Part shown: positions 25,263 to 33,956 of the stretch, piece after piece
Layout of the letters: every line of letters begins with the position of its first letter
How positions within the stretch are numbered: the first letter of the stretch is position 1
From: an uncultured Eubacteriales bacterium
Lineage (GTDB): Bacteria > Bacillota > Clostridia > Oscillospirales > Oscillospiraceae
NCBI GenBank assembly: GCA_900545925.1
Contig: URAZ01000015.1
Coordinates: 13,906 to 77,905, forward strand
DNA: 64,000 bases
Direction: 5' to 3'
Translations under genes and position numbers: made by a program
Notes under the pieces: generated by a model
Told to the model about the DNA's origin: nothing
The model's input: only the letters and a program-made list of their open reading frames with translations
Databases searched by the model: none

Positions 25263-25754
25263 TCATTTAAGCGCATCTAGAATCACCATCCATGCCTGCG
25301 TAAGCCGCTCAACACTCCATGCGGCATTGGCAGGGCTGGTAGAGGGGAGTTTGACGGCGGTCCGGCCGGTTCGCATTTGCTGGTGGCGGCAGTAAAGCTG
25401 ATAAGACGCCGTGCCGTTGCAGAAGATCTGCCGGATGGGTGCGTTCTGTAAAATCGGCGTGAGATCAGTCGGGACAGCCTCGCGGATGGAACTGTCGCTT
25501 GAACCCGATATTTCACAGCTGGCGATGGTGTCCCAGAGCGCAATGTGGTGCGTATGCAGCATCTGCTGCTTCTCTTCGACCGTGCGCGGGCATTCGCAGC
25601 CCAGCACGGTTGAGACGACGCGCCAGAAGCGGTTTTGCGGATGGCCGTAGAAAAACATGGCTTCGCGCGATTTGACCGAGGGGAACGAACCCAAAATCAG
25701 AATCCGGGAATCCGCGTCATAGAGCGGCGGAAACGGATGAGAAAGCCTGTCCAT
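25263..25754 (-). CDS. DNA-deoxyinosine glycosylase (uracil-DNA glycosylase family 6)
   Basis: A 163-residue glycosylase of the hypoxanthine-DNA glycosylase group. The active-site start is ILILGSFPS, followed by GHPQNRFW, and the late loop is LPSTSPAN. These enzymes remove deaminated adenine from DNA. The ATG overlaps the stop of the aldolase gene (TGATG), so the two are co-transcribed although unrelated in function. Confidence 0.85.
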   Translation of the reverse strand: MDRLSHPFPPLYDADSRILILGSFPSVKSREAMFFYGHPQNRFWRVVSTVLGCECPRTVEEKQQMLHTHHIALWDTIASCEISGSSDSSIREAVPTDLTPILQNAPIRQIFCNGTASYQLYCRHQQMRTGRTAVKLPSTSPANAAWSVERLTQAWMVILDALK

Positions 25755-26776
25755 CACAGAGCCGCGATCAACGCATCGACTGCCTCGGGGCGCGTCGCCC
25801 ACGAGCAGACGAAGCGCGCAGCCTCGTGGTCTTTATCCACATGTCCGTTCAGTTCAAATGCGAAGTCCTGCTTCAGCCGCTCGATCTGTGCATGGGAAAG
25901 GACAAGGAAGACCTGATTCGTGGGTGAGACGGCATAGAGGGAATATCCCTTTTCGATGGCTGCTGCCTGAATTCGCTGCGCCTGCGAGACGGCGTGGCGC
26001 GCCATGGACAGCCAGAGATCGTCTTTAAAATACGCCTTAAACTGCGTCCCGAACAAAAAGCCCTTGGCGAACATGCCGCCGCGCTGCTTGATCATGTTGC
26101 GGAAGTGCGGTTTGAGACTGTCGTTTGTGATGACAAGGGCCTCGCCGAACAGCAGGCCGTTTTTCGTGCCGCCGATGTAGAAGACATCGCAGTAGTTCGC
26201 AAAATCCGCCGGGGCCAGATCGTTTCCCTCCGCAACCAGCGCGGCGGGCAGGCGTGCACCGTCTAAAAACAGATACAGCCCATACTCCCGGCAAACGTCA
26301 TGCAGCGCGGAAAGTTCCGATTTTGTATAGATCGTGCCAAGTTCTGTCGCGTCGGAGATATAGACCATGCGCGGCAGAACCATATGCTCGTCCTGTCCGT
26401 CGCAGTGGCGGCGCATGACCTCACGCACAAGCGCCGGCGTCAGCTTACCGTCGGGCGCCTCAATGGCGCAGACCTTGTGGCCGGAGGCTTCGATCGCACC
26501 CGTCTCATGGACGTTGATGTGGCCGGTATCGGCGGCGATCACGCCCTCCCACGGGCGCAGCGCAGCGGCAATGACCGTCGTGTTGGCGATTGTGCCGCCG
26601 ACCATAAAGTGCACGTCCGCCTGCGGGCAGGAAAAGCGTGCGCGGACAATGTCTTTTGCCTCGTCACAGAAGCGGTCCATGCTGTAGCCGCAGGTCGTGA
26701 TGAGGTTATTTTTTTCAAGTGCGGCGAGCACCTGCGGGTGCGCGCCCTCGGAATAATCGTTGCGGAAAGAAATCAT
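25754..26776 (-). CDS. Low-specificity L-threonine aldolase-like PLP enzyme
   Basis: A 340-residue fold-type I PLP enzyme of the threonine aldolase/beta-eliminating lyase family. It cleaves threonine or a similar beta-hydroxy amino acid to glycine and an aldehyde. The PLP lysine is in GGTKNG (~200), with an earlier HINVHETGA loop and LFLDGARL providing the aspartate. The ATG at 26776 follows a ribosome binding site; an upstream in-frame extension is not coding. It overlaps the glycosylase gene at its end. Confidence 0.9.
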   Translation of the reverse strand: MISFRNDYSEGAHPQVLAALEKNNLITTCGYSMDRFCDEAKDIVRARFSCPQADVHFMVGGTIANTTVIAAALRPWEGVIAADTGHINVHETGAIEASGHKVCAIEAPDGKLTPALVREVMRRHCDGQDEHMVLPRMVYISDATELGTIYTKSELSALHDVCREYGLYLFLDGARLPAALVAEGNDLAPADFANYCDVFYIGGTKNGLLFGEALVITNDSLKPHFRNMIKQRGGMFAKGFLFGTQFKAYFKDDLWLSMARHAVSQAQRIQAAAIEKGYSLYAVSPTNQVFLVLSHAQIERLKQDFAFELNGHVDKDHEAARFVCSWATRPEAVDALIAAL

Positions 26777-26835
26777 CGAAAAGCCCGTCCTTATTTCAGA
26801 TTCTATTCTGATTGTAGGGCCTTTGGACAGAAAAG

Positions 26836-28374
26836 TCAACGAACTGCCTGCGTTTTTTTGCTGCGCTCCGGCAGGTGCAGCAGACTGCGCAGGCTCGGCG
26901 GCAGACAGTGTTCCGCTGTTCCGCTGAGACACGCGGCCAGCACAAATACACTGAAAAAGACCGCCGTGCGGAGCAGCAGTGCTGGAATGCTTTCTAACTC
27001 CGGCAGCAGCTGCGCCGCAAACGCGCCCGCTGCGGCGCATGCACCGACGCCCAGCGGCGCGCACAGTCGAAGCGGGCAGCCGGTAACGGTCAGCAGCCGC
27101 CGCAGGCTCAACGCAAAGTTCAGCAAATGCGTCGCAGTAAACGCGAAAATGTAGCCGCCCAGCCCCCAGCGCGGCAGGAGCAGTATAAGCAGCACCGCAT
27201 CCAGCGCCGAGGTAAACGTGTTGTAACGCACATTTGCGACCTGCTCGGAAAGTCCCTTCAGCATCCCGTCGGTCAGCGCATCCATGTACAAGACCAGCGC
27301 CAGCGGCGCGAACACGCGCAAAAGCTGACCAGCCTGTTCGCTCTGGTATAAAATCGCGGTAAGCGGCTCAGCCAGCGCGAACAGCAGTCCTGCCGTGAAG
27401 CCTGCGAACAGCAGCCCTGCCCGCAGACATTGCCCGGTTACGGAGGCGAGTCGTTCTCGGCGGCCCTGCGCGCGGCAGGCGGCAAGTTCCGGGATCAGCA
27501 AATCGACCAGTGCGTACAAAAACGCCGACGGCAGCATGAGCGCGGGAAACACCATGCCCGTGACCGTCCCATACGCCGCCATCGCGCTCAGCCGTGTTGC
27601 ACCTGCACGCGTCAGGCCCCAAGGAATGAGAAACTGCTCCAGCGCCCGGAGCGCTGCGCGCAGCAGATCGTTCAGCGCCAAAGGTGCTGCCAGAGCGCAC
27701 ACACGCCGGGCCATGCTGGGTGCATGCGTCTGCCGGATACCGCGCCATCCCTGCCGGTAAAGCGCGTAAAGCGCCGCGTCTGCCGCGCAAGACGACAGCA
27801 GTTCCCCACCCAGCAGTGCAAAGCAGGCCCCGGACACGGTCTGCGGCACAAAACGCAGCAGCAGCAAACTCAAGCCCAGTCCCAGAACGCGTTCGCCAGC
27901 ATCGATGGCGGTCAGCTGCCAGACCTTTCCTACTGCGGTCAGATACCCGCCCAGCACCAAACCTGCACAGCCGGCCGGGAGCAGTCCCGCGAGCAGGCGC
28001 AGACTTCTGGCTGCCGACGGCTCATGCAGAATGCGTTCCGCCAGAAGCGGCGCAGCACAATAAAGCCCTGCCGCCGCAAGTGTGCTGGTTACAAGCACAG
28101 AGCCGAGGCAGTGCGCGGCGGCAAGCTGCACCTGCTCCGGTTCCCGCTTGCCGTGCGCCTGTGCGCACAGACAGGAAGCTGCCACGCGCATTCCGGCCAG
28201 CCCCAGCGTCGTGGCAAACGCGGATACGGACAGCAGAAGCTGCACTGCGCCCAGCCCCTCCGCGCCGATACGTCCGGCCAGATGCGCCTGAAACAGCATG
28301 GACGCAAACCGCAGCAGCAGCGCCGCAGCGGTCAACAGCAGCGTATTTTTAAGGATCTGACGGCCAGAAAACAA
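26836..28374 (-). CDS. SpoVB-like MATE/MOP flippase
   Basis: A 512-residue membrane protein with about 14 hydrophobic segments, similar to stage V sporulation protein B and other lipid-linked oligosaccharide flippases, which act in spore cortex synthesis. The start is TTG at 28374, placed by GGAGGG seven bases upstream. That site lies in the 3' arm of a hairpin (28382-28411), so translation may be limited by structure. The C-terminus is basic and arginine/lysine rich. Sporulation ability of the host is inferred from this gene. Confidence 0.85.
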   Translation of the reverse strand: MFSGRQILKNTLLLTAAALLLRFASMLFQAHLAGRIGAEGLGAVQLLLSVSAFATTLGLAGMRVAASCLCAQAHGKREPEQVQLAAAHCLGSVLVTSTLAAAGLYCAAPLLAERILHEPSAARSLRLLAGLLPAGCAGLVLGGYLTAVGKVWQLTAIDAGERVLGLGLSLLLLRFVPQTVSGACFALLGGELLSSCAADAALYALYRQGWRGIRQTHAPSMARRVCALAAPLALNDLLRAALRALEQFLIPWGLTRAGATRLSAMAAYGTVTGMVFPALMLPSAFLYALVDLLIPELAACRAQGRRERLASVTGQCLRAGLLFAGFTAGLLFALAEPLTAILYQSEQAGQLLRVFAPLALVLYMDALTDGMLKGLSEQVANVRYNTFTSALDAVLLILLLPRWGLGGYIFAFTATHLLNFALSLRRLLTVTGCPLRLCAPLGVGACAAAGAFAAQLLPELESIPALLLRTAVFFSVFVLAACLSGTAEHCLPPSLRSLLHLPERSKKTQAVR

Positions 28375-28381
28375 AAAATCA

Positions 28382-28411
28382 CCCTCCGTTCCATGTTTAC
28401 GGAGCGGAGGG
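28382..28411 (-). promoter_or_regulatory. Hairpin that holds the spoVB-like ribosome binding site
   Basis: On the minus strand CCCTCCGCTCC pairs with GGAACGGAGGG across 8 nt. The GGAGGG in the second arm is the only ribosome binding site for the TTG start at 28374. A run of T follows (around 28373-28378), so the same element could end transcription of the gene at 28429. Both roles are possible. Confidence 0.6.
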
Positions 28412-28428
28412 CGTGCCTATGCGGATTT

Positions 28429-29187
28429 TTATTTCAGCTGGAAGGTATAGTAGACGGCACCGATCAGTTCGACGGCGATGGCCGCGAACATGGCATAGAA
28501 CGCGAAGCCGGAGCCGAAAAGCAGGCAGGCAGCCAGCACGACAGCCCAGAGCACGCAGATGAAGTAGAACAGCAGCGGATTAAACCCGTCCGGGAACAGC
28601 CGCAGCGTCCGGCCGTCAAGACTGAGTTTGCCGCGATTTTTTGCGCACAGGAACACGGTGAGCGCCGTGCCGATCAGAATCAGCGCCAGCAGAATGCTGC
28701 CCACAATGCGGTTTGCCATGTAGGAGGTGCGGGCGATGAGATAGAATACAACACCTGCAGAGGCTGTGACCAGCGAGAAGGTGAAAAATTCGGAATGATA
28801 AAGCTGCCAAACCATATACAGGCAGTAAACCAGCGCATGCAGCAGATAGATCACGATCATGTTGCCTGTCCAGAAGATGGACAGGATCAGGCTCGAGACG
28901 AACAGCAGCGCAAACGCCGCCAGCCAGTAGCGGCAGATCGTCCGCGCAAGCCCGTTTTTCAGCAGAACGCACAGCACAAGCTCAGCGGCGGTCAGCGCCA
29001 GAAACACATACCGCTGAACGCAGAACATCGGATAAAGCGTCGTAAAGCCCTGCACGGTGCTGTAATAGCCGCCGAGCTTCCAGAACGCATAGATCACGAG
29101 GATCATCAGCGCAAACGCAGCGGGAACTTTATAGATAACGGACTGATCCTCCGTCTTTTTTGCAGCAGTTTTGTTCTTTGTCATCAT
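28429..29187 (-). CDS. Hypothetical polytopic membrane protein
   Basis: A 252-residue protein with seven or eight predicted membrane helices from residue ~25 onward and a short lysine-rich N-terminus (MMTKNKTAAKKTEDQ). No family motif is recognised. It lies between rsmE and the spoVB-like gene in the same direction, 50 nt from rsmE. Confidence 0.75.
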   Translation of the reverse strand: MMTKNKTAAKKTEDQSVIYKVPAAFALMILVIYAFWKLGGYYSTVQGFTTLYPMFCVQRYVFLALTAAELVLCVLLKNGLARTICRYWLAAFALLFVSSLILSIFWTGNMIVIYLLHALVYCLYMVWQLYHSEFFTFSLVTASAGVVFYLIARTSYMANRIVGSILLALILIGTALTVFLCAKNRGKLSLDGRTLRLFPDGFNPLLFYFICVLWAVVLAACLLFGSGFAFYAMFAAIAVELIGAVYYTFQLK

Positions 29188-29237
29188 TCTGTTCTGTCCT
29201 TTGATTCAAAATTCCTATACACTGTATAGATGTCGTG

Positions 29238-29972
29238 TCAGTCCAGCGCGCCTGCGGCAAACAGAACGGCACTGAGCGCACACAGCGGCGCAGTCTCGCA
29301 GCGGAGAATGCGCGGGCCGAGCGTACAAACCTGAAGTCCGGCGTGTTGTGCAAACAGGACTTCTTCGTCGGAAAATCCGCCTTCGGGCCCGGTCATGATC
29401 GAGACGGTTTTTGCCTGCGCGCTGCCGATGGCGCGACGCAGGGAAAGCGCATGCTCGTTTTCATACGGAAACAGTGCCAACTCACATCCGGCTGCACGCT
29501 GCACGGCGTCTTCAAACGACGGCAGCACGAGCACCTGCGGGATTCGGCCCCGACCCGACTGCGCAGCGGCGGACGCGGCGATTTTCTGCCAGCGCTCGCG
29601 CCTTTTCTCAGCCGAGGCTGCATCAAGCTTCAGCACACAGCGGGAGGACGGAAAGGCTGCAATCTCATACGCGCCGAGTTCGGTTGCCTTCTGAATCACA
29701 TGCTCCAGCTTGTCGGCCTTCGCGTAAGCCATATAGACGCTGCAGGCGACCAGCGGCTCCGCGCCGGAGGCTTCCGTGCTGTTTACGACCAGACATACCT
29801 GCTGGGGAGAGATGTCAGAAACGGTGCAGCGGTAGTCAGTCCCGCAGCCGTCGCAGACGAGAACGCTGTCACCGCGCCTGAGCCGGAGAACCTTCGCGTG
29901 CGCTGCATTTTCTCCGTCAAGCGTCAAAAAGCTTCCGCGCACATCGTTCGGCGAAACAAAAAACTTCGGCAA
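29238..29972 (-). CDS. rsmE: 16S rRNA (uracil(1498)-N(3))-methyltransferase RsmE
   Basis: A 244-residue SPOUT methyltransferase that methylates U1498 of 16S rRNA. The N-terminal PUA-like part (HAKVLRLRRGD) and C-terminal knot motifs (TGPEGGFSDEE and LGPRILRCETA) are complete. The prophage begins 78 nt upstream of this gene, so the insertion lies in or near its promoter region. Confidence 0.95.
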   Translation of the reverse strand: MPKFFVSPNDVRGSFLTLDGENAAHAKVLRLRRGDSVLVCDGCGTDYRCTVSDISPQQVCLVVNSTEASGAEPLVACSVYMAYAKADKLEHVIQKATELGAYEIAAFPSSRCVLKLDAASAEKRRERWQKIAASAAAQSGRGRIPQVLVLPSFEDAVQRAAGCELALFPYENEHALSLRRAIGSAQAKTVSIMTGPEGGFSDEEVLFAQHAGLQVCTLGPRILRCETAPLCALSAVLFAAGALD

Positions 29973-30049
29973 CCGCCTCGCCCGCCTTCCTTAGTATACA
30001 TACAGCTGGTATTATACCAGATATCGGGACGAAGCGCAAGTAAAAAAGT

Positions 30050-30065
30050 GATGGAACATCCGGCC
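30050..30065 (+). repeat. Left 16-bp direct repeat flanking the prophage
   Basis: GATGGAACATCCGGCC, identical to 62367-62382. The flanking bases differ on both sides (T/C before, T/A after), so the repeat is exactly 16 bp. It contains the small palindrome GATG-GAA-CATC. Confidence 0.9.
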
Positions 30066-30075
30066 TGCGCCGTTT

Positions 30076-30096
30076 ATTATTAAGTGCGAAAGAAGT
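30076..30096 (+). repeat. Left terminal inverted repeat
   Basis: Pairs with the complement of 62336-62356 at 17 of 21 positions; the core TGCGAAA is identical in both. It lies 10 nt from the direct repeat, as on the right. The palindrome AGAAGT-TATT-ACTTCT (30091-30106) overlaps its inner edge. Confidence 0.8.
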
Positions 30097-30157
30097 TATT
30101 ACTTCTGACGCGCTTATTTTTTATCCCCAAAAACGCAGGAAACGGAGGCGATACGGA

Positions 30158-30403
30158 ATGAACAGCTACAATATCGGGCTTGAAGATCGGAAAATTATCG
30201 AAGAAATGTATAACGCGGGCGCGAAGCCGTGCGAAATCGCGGCGCGCATCGGCAAATGTCAAGCGACGATTTACCGGGAAATCAAGCGCGGAGAAGTGCC
30301 GGAACTGAACGCGCGCTGCCGCCCTGCATACCGGGCAGAAGTTGCAGAAAAGCGCGTGACCGAAGCATACCGCAAAAGAGGTCGCCGGAAAGCGACAGAA
30401 TGA
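30158..30403 (+). CDS. IS30-type helix-turn-helix protein, putative repressor
   Basis: An 81-residue basic protein. Residues ~8-47 form a helix-turn-helix (AKPCEIAARIGKCQATIYREIKRGE) that closely resembles the N-terminal DNA-binding part of the transposase at the right end (YKPKQIAADLGVHVSTIYREVKRGT). It has no catalytic domain. It is the first gene inside the left end. It probably binds the phage ends or an early promoter; by analogy with Mu, where repressor and transposase share a DNA-binding domain, it may control transposition. The start follows GGAGG. Confidence 0.8.
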   Translation: MNSYNIGLEDRKIIEEMYNAGAKPCEIAARIGKCQATIYREIKRGEVPELNARCRPAYRAEVAEKRVTEAYRKRGRRKATE

Positions 30404-30420
30404 AAAAGGAGGCTCATACC

Positions 30421-30747
30421 ATGAAGAAAACTGAAAACGTGTATATTACGCACGTTCTTTTCCCGTGGGAAACATTCGCTGCGCAGAGCGAACGCGAAGC
30501 ACGGGAGCGGGCAAGCGGCGGCGACCGTTGGACGGAAGATTTTCTGCGGGAAGTCCGGGAAAACGTTCTGCGGTACGCGGACGAGCCGTTTTTTCCGCCG
30601 GATGAATTCAAGCACGCGGAATTTATGAACACGTCCATGCGAAATTCCTGCCTGAACGACGTTTACAGACTCGTCCCGCTGCATTTCCGGGAAGAGGTAT
30701 TTGCGGGCGTTTCCTTCCCGATTTGGAATCAGGGGGCGCGGGGATGA
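30421..30747 (+). CDS. Hypothetical phage protein
   Basis: A 108-residue, charged soluble protein that I do not recognise. It begins right after an AAAGGAGG site and its stop overlaps the next ATG (ATGA). It belongs to the compact early cluster 30158-37936. Confidence 0.7.
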   Translation: MKKTENVYITHVLFPWETFAAQSEREARERASGGDRWTEDFLREVRENVLRYADEPFFPPDEFKHAEFMNTSMRNSCLNDVYRLVPLHFREEVFAGVSFPIWNQGARG

Positions 30748-30962
30748 ACGTTTTCGACCGAATCACAAAAAGCCCGCAGGCGTTGGCGGATTTCCTGCAA
30801 GCGATTCCAGCGATCAATGCGCCGTGGGACGATGCTTTTCATCGCATCTACTGCGATCAGTGCGCGGCGGAAAACTGCGACAACTGCCCGAATGAAGCCC
30901 TTCGGGGCAGCGCGCTTTGGTATTTGACGCTTCCGGTGGAAAGTTGCAAGGAGGGTCAATAA
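30744..30962 (+). CDS. Hypothetical cysteine-rich phage protein
   Basis: A 72-residue protein with the cluster CDQCAAENCDNC (residues ~34-45), a likely zinc-binding knuckle. It overlaps the previous gene by 4 nt and abuts the PAPS reductase-like gene, so it may be an accessory of that protein. Confidence 0.7.
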   Translation: MNVFDRITKSPQALADFLQAIPAINAPWDDAFHRIYCDQCAAENCDNCPNEALRGSALWYLTLPVESCKEGQ

Positions 30963-31859
30963 ATGGGGGCTGATTTGGAACGTACGGCGATCATGCGGCT
31001 ACAAGAAGCCGCGAATATGTCTGAACGGTTCTACAAAGCGCCGTTGATCGTCACGACAAGCGGCGGAAAAGACAGCTCGGTTTGCATCGCCCTCGCAGAG
31101 CGGGCAGGAATCGAATTTGAGGTCATGCACAATCACACGACGGTTGACGCGCCGGAAACGGTCTATTTCATCCGCAACGAGTTAAAAAGATTAGAGCAAA
31201 AAGGCGTTAAATGTTTTCTGAATTACCCGTATTACAAGGGCAAACGGGTTACAATGTGGAGTTTAATTCCGCAAAAACTTATGCCGCCCACGCGGTTGGT
31301 ACGGTATTGTTGTTCGATCTTAAAGGAGCAAGGCGGACAGGGGCGGTACATTACAACGGGCGTGCGATGGGCGGAAAGCGCGAAACGCAAGCAAAGGGGC
31401 ATTTATGAGGACATAGCAAGTAAAAAGAGCGAAAAGGTGATTATTAACAATGATAATGATGACCGCCGCAGGCTCTTTGAATCATGTATGCGCCAGCGCA
31501 AAGCAGTTTGCAATCCGATTATTGACTGGAAGGATTCGGACGTTTGGGACTATATCGAATCCGAAAAAATCCCGGTAAACCCGCTTTACAAGTGCGGCTA
31601 CTCCCGTGTTGGGTGCGTCGGTTGCCCGATGGCTGGGAAGGCAGGAAGGAACGCAGAGTTTGCCCGCTATCCGAAATATCAGGAAGCGTATATACGAGCG
31701 TTCGGGCGAATGCTGGAAGAACGGAAGCGGCGAGGAAGGACAACAACGCAAAGTTGGGAAACCGGGCGGGACGTGTTTCATTGGTGGATGGAGGACGGCG
31801 TTTTACCGGGGCAGATTGAACTCGACGATCTTCTTTCCGACGAGGACTATGACGAATGA
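30963..31859 (+). CDS. PAPS reductase/DndC-like PP-loop protein
   Basis: A 298-residue protein of the phosphoadenosine phosphosulfate reductase family. The PP-loop SGGKDSS lies near residue 35. Cysteine pairs (RYCCS, and CGYSRVGCVGCPMAG near the C-terminus) could bind an Fe-S cluster, as in DndC-type proteins. Phages often carry such genes, but the reaction is unknown; sulfur incorporation or nucleotide modification are possibilities. DndA, DndD or DndE partners are absent. An orphan DNA methyltransferase lies 1 kb downstream. Confidence 0.8.
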   Translation: MGADLERTAIMRLQEAANMSERFYKAPLIVTTSGGKDSSVCIALAERAGIEFEVMHNHTTVDAPETVYFIRNELKRLEQKGVKCFLNYPYYKGKRVTMWSLIPQKLMPPTRLVRYCCSILKEQGGQGRYITTGVRWAESAKRKQRGIYEDIASKKSEKVIINNDNDDRRRLFESCMRQRKAVCNPIIDWKDSDVWDYIESEKIPVNPLYKCGYSRVGCVGCPMAGKAGRNAEFARYPKYQEAYIRAFGRMLEERKRRGRTTTQSWETGRDVFHWWMEDGVLPGQIELDDLLSDEDYDE

Positions 31860-32074
31860 CCCGCGCGGACTATACGCGGACATGTGCCGGATGCGGCAGC
31901 GTCGTAACGGAAGATTGGGTAAATGGTCAAAAGTGTTTCAGATGCTATGAGCCGGGGCAAACGTGCGGTTACATCGTCGGCATTGAACGGTTTCTGCCGT
32001 ACGTCCCGGCATGGTGTCCAAAAATGGGCGGCTGCTTACGACCGCCGGAAAGATACGAGGTACAAAAGACATGA
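31856..32074 (+). CDS. Small zinc-ribbon phage protein
   Basis: A 72-residue protein with CAGCG and CFRC pairs forming a zinc ribbon (residues ~10-30) and two more cysteines near the end. It overlaps the previous stop (ATGA) and the next start (ATGA), typical of the packed early region. The role is unknown. Confidence 0.7.
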   Translation: MTRADYTRTCAGCGSVVTEDWVNGQKCFRCYEPGQTCGYIVGIERFLPYVPAWCPKMGGCLRPPERYEVQKT

Positions 32075-32514
32075 AAAAGCTGTATTCAAAGCAACTCGGC
32101 AGCGAGGTCTACGCGCTTGCGCCGGAACAGTTGAAAGTATTCGCGTCGAGCGGGTACGAAGTCCCAACGCCGGAAGCCGTCATTGCAGACGCGGGCGCTA
32201 TCCGCATCGTTCCCCCGGCAGGAAAGCGCGCGTATGCGGTATTCAAATTCACGACAGGCGCTTTTGTCGTTCGCACGTCCGCCGAAACGATGACGATGCA
32301 GGAAGTCGGCGCGTTCGTCGGTGAGGTCGTGCAAGCGGCTATCGTCTGCAAGCTGGCGGAAAATGCCGACCCGGACAGACCGAAGCCGGAAGCGGCGGGC
32401 AGTCAAATCGCGTCGGCGGTCGCGGCGCTGACGGCGGCGATCAGGCGGGCGACCTGCGAAGCGCACGCGGGCGGCGATCAGGCAGCGGCGGAAAGCCCGG
32501 AGGTAACGGAATGA
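32071..32514 (+). CDS. Hypothetical phage protein
   Basis: A 147-residue protein with a beta-rich first half (YAVFKFTTGAFVVRT) and an alanine-rich helical second half. No family recognised. It overlaps both neighbours by 4 nt. Confidence 0.65.
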   Translation: MKKLYSKQLGSEVYALAPEQLKVFASSGYEVPTPEAVIADAGAIRIVPPAGKRAYAVFKFTTGAFVVRTSAETMTMQEVGAFVGEVVQAAIVCKLAENADPDRPKPEAAGSQIASAVAALTAAIRRATCEAHAGGDQAAAESPEVTE

Positions 32515-32900
32515 CATTCGGCACGTGTAGGTACTGCGGGCAAGTCGTGAATCTGGACTACGAAGAAGAAACGCAGGCGGAAGCCGATATTGCCGCTTCC
32601 GAAAAATGCGAATGCTACGACGCGCGGCATGAACGGAATCTGCGCAAGCAGATCACGGCAGCGCAAAACCGCATTCGCAAGATTTTCGGTGACGATGCTG
32701 CAAAGCTGGGCTTTGCCCCGATTGCTGCCGAAGAACCGCTGCAACTCCTGAATGCTATCGCGGAGCAGACCGCACGCGGGTTTATTACGTCGGCTACGAT
32801 CAACGTGCGCGGGCTTTGCAAGGCGAAAATCACGATGACCACAAAAGAGAAAATCAAGGTCGAGCGCAGCGAAACGAAAACGTACCAGTTGGAGGAATGA
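32511..32900 (+). CDS. Hypothetical phage protein with zinc finger
   Basis: A 129-residue protein. The N-terminal CRYCGQ and later CEC form a zinc-finger-like site; the remainder is helical and basic. No recognised family. It overlaps the previous gene by 4 nt and lies 6 nt before the methyltransferase. Confidence 0.65.
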   Translation: MTFGTCRYCGQVVNLDYEEETQAEADIAASEKCECYDARHERNLRKQITAAQNRIRKIFGDDAAKLGFAPIAAEEPLQLLNAIAEQTARGFITSATINVRGLCKAKITMTTKEKIKVERSETKTYQLEE

Positions 32901-32906
32901 CGGCGA

Positions 32907-33527
32907 ATGAACGAAGCGTATAACATTGACTGCATGGAATTTATGCGCCGCGTTCCGAGTAAATATTTCGATTTGGCGGTTGTAGACCCGCCGTACGGGA
33001 TTGAAAAGGGATTCAAGGCGACAAGCCGGGTTAGGCGGTACGGGCAGACAAAGACCGCGAACGACGATAAACCGACGGCGGAATACTTCACCGAACTGTT
33101 CCGTGTCAGCAAGAATCAGATTATTTGGGGCTACAATCACTTGTCGGATTTGCTGCCGCCGACGAAGGAATTCATTTTCTGGTACAAGCGTCAGCCCGTG
33201 GACAGCTATTCCGACGGCGAATTAGCATGGACGAGTTTCAATAAAACGGCGAAATGCTTTGACCATGCGTATTTCGGGAACGTCGGCGCGGATGACGTGC
33301 GGATTCATCCCATGCAAAAGCCGGTTGCGCTGTATTTGTGGCTTTACGCGAAATACGCGCATCCATACGACAAGATTTTTGATTCACACCTTGGGAGCGG
33401 GTCAAGCCGGATTGCCGCTTACGATATGGCGCTTGATTTCATCGGGTGCGAGATCGACGCAGATTATTTTCAGAAGCAAGAACAACGTTTTGAAGAACAT
33501 ACAGCGCAGCAGCGGTTATTCCTATGA
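32907..33527 (+). CDS. Phage DNA N4-cytosine/N6-adenine methyltransferase
   Basis: A 206-residue methyltransferase. Motif IV is DPPYG (residues ~26-30) and motif I, here C-terminal (DSHLGSGSSRIAA), follows it, which is the beta-type order. It would methylate adenine N6 or cytosine N4 in DNA. No restriction enzyme is next to it, so it is an orphan enzyme, perhaps protecting phage DNA. The target sequence is unknown. Confidence 0.88.
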   Translation: MNEAYNIDCMEFMRRVPSKYFDLAVVDPPYGIEKGFKATSRVRRYGQTKTANDDKPTAEYFTELFRVSKNQIIWGYNHLSDLLPPTKEFIFWYKRQPVDSYSDGELAWTSFNKTAKCFDHAYFGNVGADDVRIHPMQKPVALYLWLYAKYAHPYDKIFDSHLGSGSSRIAAYDMALDFIGCEIDADYFQKQEQRFEEHTAQQRLFL

Positions 33528-33548
33528 CCGCCGCAAGGAGGGTACATC

Positions 33549-33746
33549 ATGGTAACAATCGGATGCGGCAGGACGGTCAAGCCCGTCACGTTCAGCGTCT
33601 TAGGCAAAGACGGCAAGGATAAAGCCGTTCGGGGTACGGTTTCGTACGTCCATCCGGCGCGACGCTATTGCATTCTTGAATTTGCCGTGCGGGGCGGCAT
33701 TCTCCGCGAATCGTTCCAACTGATAGACGGCGAAATTGCCGAATAG
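33549..33746 (+). CDS. Hypothetical phage protein
   Basis: A 65-residue beta-rich protein (VRGTVSYVHPARRYCILEF), not recognised. A GGAGGG site precedes it. Confidence 0.65.
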   Translation: MVTIGCGRTVKPVTFSVLGKDGKDKAVRGTVSYVHPARRYCILEFAVRGGILRESFQLIDGEIAE

Positions 33747-33764
33747 AGAAAGGCAGGGGCTTAC

Positions 33765-33956
33765 ATGGAACGCAGACCTATGAAGCTATACCTCGTCAGA
33801 CACGCCGATTACGGCGAAACAACCGCAAACGGGCGCTGCAAATACGATGCGCTTATTGCCGCCGCGCGGCAATGGCGCGCACGCTGGACGCAGATAGCCC
33901 GCGAATGTGAATTTATCGTGCTTGCCGAAGAAGAACCGGCAGGCACAGAGCAATGA
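33765..33956 (+). CDS. Hypothetical phage protein
   Basis: A 63-residue protein with no recognised family. It overlaps the SleB-like gene start by 4 nt. Confidence 0.6.
   Translation: MERRPMKLYLVRHADYGETTANGRCKYDALIAAARQWRARWTQIARECEFIVLAEEEPAGTEQ

Noticed and set aside
27430..29229. A 599-codon plus-strand frame opposite the spoVB-like gene
   Set aside because: Arg/Gln/His-rich composition typical of an antisense shadow; no domain.
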